The position numbers were made by a program, and so were the translations under genes. The notes beneath the pieces are model-generated. The model worked only from the letters and a program-made list of their open reading frames with translations, searched no databases and was not told the DNA's origin. 64,000 nt of DNA, taken from contig NZ_LIPF01000004.1 in NCBI RefSeq assembly GCF_001905385.1, forward strand, positions 248,001-312,000, written 5' to 3'. Below, piece by piece: positions 60,327 to 64,000 of this stretch. Each line of letters begins with the position of its first letter. The stretch's first letter is position 1. The stretch is from Streptomyces sp. CB02414 (GTDB taxonomy: Bacteria > Actinomycetota > Actinomycetes > Streptomycetales > Streptomycetaceae).

Positions 60327-61180
60327 ACGCGGCGGTGCCGACGCCCCCGAAGGCCCGTATCGGCTTCGTCGGAGCGGGCCGGATGGGACGCCCCATGGTG
60401 CGGCGACTGCTTGCGGCGGGGCACCGGGTGAGCGTGCTCGAGCGCTCGGCCGAGGCGCGCCGGGTGCTCGCGGCCGACGGCGCCGACGTCACCACCGAGG
60501 TCCGCGAGGCCGCGGCGGCCCACGTGGTGGGCCTGTGCGTGCACACCGACAGCCAGGTCCGGGACGTCTGCCTCGACGGCGGCCTGATCGACGCCATGCC
60601 GGCCGGCTCGACCCTGGTCGTGCACACCACGTGCAGCCCGCGCACCATAGACCTGCTCGTCCAGCACGCCGGTCACCGGAGGATCGACGTGGTCGACGCC
60701 GGAATCAGCGGCGGACCCCAGGACATCGCGACCGGCCGGCTCACGCTCTTCGTCGGCGGATCACCCGAGGCGGTGGAGAGAGTCCGTCCCGTCCTCGCCG
60801 CCTACGGCGAGCCGATCCTGCACCTCGGGCCGGCCGGCGCGGGACAGCGGATGAAGCTCCTCAACAACGCGGTGTTCGCCGCGAACATCGGAATCCTCGC
60901 CCAAGCGGTGTCCGTGGCGACCGGATTCGGGATCCGCGAGGAGGACCTGCTGCGAGGGCTGGGACACGGCAGCGGGGCCAGCCGCGCGCTGGGCGGCATC
61001 GCCGAGACGGGCTCCGTCCGGGATTTCGCCGCCGCCGTCGGAGAGTTCCTCGGCAAGGATCTCGCCGTGGTGCGCGAGGTCACCGCCGACCTCGGCGTCG
61101 GCCTGGGAGCTCTCGCCGACGCCCACGACACCCTCGCCCGGTTGATCGAGTCCGTCTCCCTCTCCACTCCGTCTCGATGA
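60323..61180 (+). CDS. 3-hydroxyisobutyrate dehydrogenase-like oxidoreductase (second)
   Basis: A 285-residue paralogue of the preceding gene. It has ARIGFVGAGRMGRPMVRRLL, VDAGISGGPQDIATGRLTLF, the catalytic-lysine segment GQRMKLLNNAVFAANIGILA and a C-terminal LGKDLAVVREVTADLGVGLG. GTG 60323 overlaps the previous stop (GTGA). Two adjacent diverged copies may form a heteromer or act on successive intermediates. Confidence 0.9.
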   Translation: MNAAVPTPPKARIGFVGAGRMGRPMVRRLLAAGHRVSVLERSAEARRVLAADGADVTTEVREAAAAHVVGLCVHTDSQVRDVCLDGGLIDAMPAGSTLVVHTTCSPRTIDLLVQHAGHRRIDVVDAGISGGPQDIATGRLTLFVGGSPEAVERVRPVLAAYGEPILHLGPAGAGQRMKLLNNAVFAANIGILAQAVSVATGFGIREEDLLRGLGHGSGASRALGGIAETGSVRDFAAAVGEFLGKDLAVVREVTADLGVGLGALADAHDTLARLIESVSLSTPSR

Positions 61181-61195
61181 ATTGAGAGCCGCACC

Positions 61196-62662
61196 ATGGA
61201 CAAGCTCACACGACACATGCTCATAGGCGGCGCGTTGGTGCCCGCCACGGGTGGCCGCACCTTCGGCAACGTCAACCCGGCCACCGAGGAGGTCATCGGC
61301 ACGGCGCCGGAGGCCGACATCGGGGACATGGAGCGAGCCATCACCGCGGCCCGGCGGGCCTTCGACCGCACCGACTGGTCGACCGACGTGGAGCTGCGCC
61401 GCCACTGCCTGATCCAGCTCCGGGACGCCCTGCGCGCCCATGTGGAACCGCTGCGCTCGCTGCTGGTGGCCGAGAGCGGTATCCCGGTCGGCATCACCTC
61501 CGGCATTCCGCTCGAGGAGTCGATCACCTACCTCGACCACTACATCGGTCTGCTGGACAGCTACGAGTTCGAGCGGACGCTCCCCACCAAGACGATCATG
61601 GGCGTGCCCAGTGACCGGATCATCCGGCGCGAGGCCGCCGGCGTGGTCGCCGCCATCACCCCGTGGAACCACCCGTTCTACCTCAACGTCTGCAAGGTGG
61701 GCGCCGCCCTCGCCGCGGGCTGCACCGTCGTACTCAAGCCCGCCCCCGACACCCCCTGGATGGCGCTGGCCCTGGGCGCGATCGCGGCCGAACACACCGA
61801 CATCCCGGCCGGCGTGCTCAACACCGTCACCACCAGCGACAACAGCGTCGCCCAGATCCTGGCCACCCACCCCGACGTGGACGCCGTCACGCTCACCGGG
61901 TCGACGGCCACCGGCCGGAAGGTCATGGGCGCCGCCGCCGACACCGTCAAACGGGTCACTCTGGAGCTGGGCGGCAAGTCCCCGGCGGTCTTCCTCGACG
62001 ACTTCGACCTGTCGGCCGCGGTGCCCGGACTGGCGGCGGGCGTGTGCTTCCACGCGGGGCAGGGCTGTGTGTCGCTGACCCGGCTGCTGGTGCCGCGCGG
62101 ACGCCTGGACGAGGCGGTAGACCTCGCCGCCCAGGGCCTCGCCCAGGTGAGATGGGGCGACCCGACCGACCCGGGCAACATCATGGGGCCCGTGGTCAAC
62201 GCGGCACAGCGCGAGCGGGTGCTGAGCTACTACGAGATCGCGGCGAAGGACGGCCGCGTCGTCGCCGGCGGCAGGCCCACCGACCGGTTCGAGCGCGGGT
62301 ACTACGTGGAGCCCACCCTCATCGCAGACGTGGCCCCGTCCTCCCGCGTCGTGCAGGAGGAGATCTTCGGCCCCGCACTCGTCATCCAGGCGTACGAGAA
62401 CGACGACGACGCGCTGCGGCTCGCCGACGGCACCGACTTCGGACTGGGAGCCGCCGTCTTCAGCGCCGACCAGGACCGCGCCATGGCCATGGCGCGCCGC
62501 TTCCGCACGGGGACCGTCGGGGTCAACGGCGGCCAGTGGTTCGACGTCGAGTCGCCCTTCGGGGGCTACAAGCAGTCCGGACTCGGCCGTGAGTGGGGGA
62601 CCGAGGGGCTGGAGGACTTCCTGGAGACGAAGACCATCGCCGTCCCCGCCACCGCCGGCTGA
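61196..62662 (+). CDS. Aldehyde dehydrogenase
   Basis: A 488-residue NAD(P)+-dependent aldehyde dehydrogenase. It has VVAAITPWNHPFYLNVCKVG, TLTGSTATGRKV, the general base Glu257 in VTLELGGKSPAVFL and the catalytic Cys291 in HAGQGCVSLTRLLVP, with EEIFGPALVIQAYENDDDAL near the end. It directly precedes the mycofactocin-coupled SDR, which would produce its aldehyde substrate. The two are separated by 26 bp. Confidence 0.93.
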   Translation: MDKLTRHMLIGGALVPATGGRTFGNVNPATEEVIGTAPEADIGDMERAITAARRAFDRTDWSTDVELRRHCLIQLRDALRAHVEPLRSLLVAESGIPVGITSGIPLEESITYLDHYIGLLDSYEFERTLPTKTIMGVPSDRIIRREAAGVVAAITPWNHPFYLNVCKVGAALAAGCTVVLKPAPDTPWMALALGAIAAEHTDIPAGVLNTVTTSDNSVAQILATHPDVDAVTLTGSTATGRKVMGAAADTVKRVTLELGGKSPAVFLDDFDLSAAVPGLAAGVCFHAGQGCVSLTRLLVPRGRLDEAVDLAAQGLAQVRWGDPTDPGNIMGPVVNAAQRERVLSYYEIAAKDGRVVAGGRPTDRFERGYYVEPTLIADVAPSSRVVQEEIFGPALVIQAYENDDDALRLADGTDFGLGAAVFSADQDRAMAMARRFRTGTVGVNGGQWFDVESPFGGYKQSGLGREWGTEGLEDFLETKTIAVPATAG

Positions 62663-62688
62663 CCAGAACATTCGGAAAGGAACTCATC

Positions 62689-63549
62689 ATGGGACGAGTA
62701 GAGGGCAAGGTCGCCTTCATCACCGGAGCCGCCCGCGGCCAGGGCCGCAGCCACGCGGTCCGGCTGGCCGAGGAAGGCGCCGACATCATCGCGGTCGACA
62801 TCTGTGCCGACATATCCACGAACCTGTACCCGCTCGGCACCTCCGACGACCTGAAGGAGACGGCCCGCCTGGTCGAGAAGGCCGGTCGCAAGGTCGTGGC
62901 GGTCGAGGCGGACGTACGCGACCGTGCACAGCTCACCGCCGCCGTCGAGCGTGGCATCGCCGAACTGGGCCGCCTCGACATCGTGGTGGCCCAGGCCGGG
63001 ATCATGTCCATGGGCGGGCAGCCGCCGATGCAGGCATGGACCAACGTCGTCGACACCAACCTGCTCGGCGTCATGAACGCCGTGTTCGCGGCGCTCCCGC
63101 ACCTGAAGGAAGGCGCCTCGATCATCACGACCGGTTCGGCGGCGGTCTTCATGACCGGCACGCAGGTCGCCGATCCGGGAACCGACCCCGGCGGAGCCGC
63201 GTACACGTACGCCAAGAAGGCGCTCTCGGAGTTCACCCACGAACTCGCGGCCAATCTGGCCCCGCAGAAGATCCGGGCCAACGTCGTCCACCCGACCAAC
63301 TGCGACACCGGCATGCTCAACAGCAAGCCGATGTACAAGGCGTTCCGGCCGGACCTGGAAGACCCCACCCGCGAGGACGCCCTGGTCGGGTTCCCGGCGC
63401 AGCAGGCCATGCCGATTCCGTACGTGGACCCGGCCGACATCAGCCACGCGGTTCTCTACCTCGCCTCCGACGAGTCCCGCTACGTCACCGGTCTTCAACT
63501 GCGCGTGGACGCGGGCTCCTACCTCAAGTTCCAGGGCTTCCACCTCTGA
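62689..63549 (+). CDS. Mycofactocin-coupled SDR oxidoreductase
   Basis: A 286-residue SDR with the features of mycofactocin-coupled members. The cofactor loop is TGAARGQGRSHAVRLAEEGA followed by DIIAVDICADI. An insertion (LYPLGTSDDLKETARLVEKA) follows the second strand, and the catalytic Tyr-Lys is in AAYTYAKKALSEF. The active-site lid (TNCDTGMLNSKPMYKAFRPD) is long. Such enzymes hold NAD(H) non-exchangeably and use mycofactocin as external electron acceptor. Together with the mft genes at 32.7-40.1 kb, this is the likely client enzyme in the window. ATG 62689 has a GGAAAGG site. Confidence 0.92.
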   Translation: MGRVEGKVAFITGAARGQGRSHAVRLAEEGADIIAVDICADISTNLYPLGTSDDLKETARLVEKAGRKVVAVEADVRDRAQLTAAVERGIAELGRLDIVVAQAGIMSMGGQPPMQAWTNVVDTNLLGVMNAVFAALPHLKEGASIITTGSAAVFMTGTQVADPGTDPGGAAYTYAKKALSEFTHELAANLAPQKIRANVVHPTNCDTGMLNSKPMYKAFRPDLEDPTREDALVGFPAQQAMPIPYVDPADISHAVLYLASDESRYVTGLQLRVDAGSYLKFQGFHL

Positions 63550-63595
63550 ACCACCCCCGACACCCCAACCGTCCGACTGGCGAGGAGGCCAGCTC

Positions 63596-63787
63596 ATGAA
63601 GGTCGAAGTCGACCAGCAGCTCTGTCAGGGCCACACGCTGTGCTGGATGACCGCGCCCGAAGTCTTCGGGCTGCGGGACGAGGACGGACACGCGTACCCG
63701 CTCGGCGAGGAGGTCCCGCCCGAGCTGGAGGACAGGGCCCGGGAGGCCGCCCGGTCCTGCCCCGAGCAGGCGATCGTCCTGTCCTGA
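63596..63787 (+). CDS. 3Fe-4S ferredoxin
   Basis: A 63-residue single-cluster ferredoxin with the pattern C-x5-C in DQQLCQGHTLCWMTAPEVFG and a last cysteine in SCPEQAIVLS; His replaces a fourth ligand, typical of 3Fe-4S P450 partners. A GAGG site lies upstream. It is 45 bp before the P450 start, so it probably donates electrons to it. It differs clearly from the ferredoxin at 29907. Confidence 0.94.
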   Translation: MKVEVDQQLCQGHTLCWMTAPEVFGLRDEDGHAYPLGEEVPPELEDRAREAARSCPEQAIVLS

Positions 63788-63832
63788 CCCACCTCCCCCC
63801 CCGTAAACCGCCACCGGCTGGAGCAGCTTGCC

Positions 63833-64000
63833 ATGACCCACGACGACACACAGGTCACGGACGACGCGGAGCGCAAGTGTCCCGTCGTCCATCTCAACCG
63901 GCACTCCCCGGAGTACCGGCTGAACTTCCAGGAAGTCACCGACGAGTTCCACGAGCGGTGCCCGATGGCGTGGAACGACACCCACGGGGGGTACTGGTTC
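63833..64000 (+). CDS. Cytochrome P450, N-terminal 56 codons (cut by window edge)
   Basis: The start of an open frame reading MTHDDTQVTDDAERKCPVVH and later LNRHSPEYRLNFQEVTDEFH, ERCPMAWNDTHGGYWF. The order of a short acidic lead, a P-E-Y segment and a C-P-M-A-W-N region is that of P450 N-termini in which the substrate-side strand precedes helix B. It directly follows a P450-type ferredoxin. The heme region is beyond the window, so identity is inferred. Confidence 0.7.
   Translation, partial: MTHDDTQVTDDAERKCPVVHLNRHSPEYRLNFQEVTDEFHERCPMAWNDTHGGYWF

Noticed and set aside
1..64000. NDMA-dependent methanol/alcohol dehydrogenase as mycofactocin client
   Set aside because: No iron-type or MDR alcohol dehydrogenase with the required features was found; only the coupled SDR at 62689 fits.

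Overview
The window is a high-GC, gene-dense actinobacterial chromosome segment, most likely from Streptomyces or a close relative. GTG starts are common, genes are translationally coupled by ATGA/GTGA overlaps, and the content fits: araBAD, a RhaEW-type rhamnose operon, LutABC and many TetR/LacI regulators. No rRNA or tRNA gene, CRISPR array or transposase was seen, so the genus is an inference.

Part A (1-13.2 kb) is sugar and polysaccharide use. A type I sulfatase, cut by the left edge, is preceded by its own formylglycine-generating enzyme on the minus strand. Divergent to them lie the joined ends of a dead glycosidase-like gene, a GH3 glycosidase and an SDR, closed by a strong terminator. 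Next comes araB-araA-araD with a trailing MDR-type dehydrogenase, then an alpha/beta hydrolase. Two of these promoters share the 12-mer TGATAGATTTTC.

Part B (13.5-21.4 kb, minus strand) is a rhamnose-to-pyruvate operon: rhaI, rhaEW (aldolase/lactaldehyde dehydrogenase fusion), rhaB, lutA, lutB, lutC. The later genes look intact, but rhaI is broken by a frameshift and by internal and C-terminal deletions.

Part C (21.4-32.4 kb) holds a TetR regulator, an MFS transporter, a KstR-like TetR divergent from an SDR-P450 pair, then another TetR, an aldehyde dehydrogenase and a 3Fe-4S ferredoxin. Convergent to these are an uncharacterised protein and an APH-fold kinase.

Part D (32.4-43 kb) is a complete mycofactocin cluster: mftR, mftA-B-C-D-E-F on the minus strand and mftG divergent. 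Beside it are an amidohydrolase, a CaiB/BaiF-like CoA transferase and a crotonase. The last two appear to have their structural segments in permuted order.

Part E (44-64 kb) is a large catabolic region: an LLM oxidoreductase, an amidohydrolase and a dehydratase; a minus-strand thiolase, 3-hydroxyacyl-CoA dehydrogenase, carboxyltransferase and two small-fold proteins; a LacI regulator; and a long plus-strand operon. That operon encodes paired acyl-CoA dehydrogenases, an acyl-CoA ligase, an SDR, a CoA transferase, two 3-hydroxyisobutyrate-dehydrogenase-like enzymes, an aldehyde dehydrogenase, a mycofactocin-coupled SDR, a ferredoxin and a P450 cut by the right edge.

Read together, parts C-E suggest a pathway in which a P450 and ferredoxin hydroxylate a hydrophobic compound (perhaps alicyclic or terpenoid/steroid-like). 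A mycofactocin-dependent SDR would oxidise the alcohol, with MftG returning electrons to respiration; aldehyde dehydrogenases would form the acid, and CoA ligation and beta-oxidation would complete breakdown. The substrate cannot be read from the sequence.
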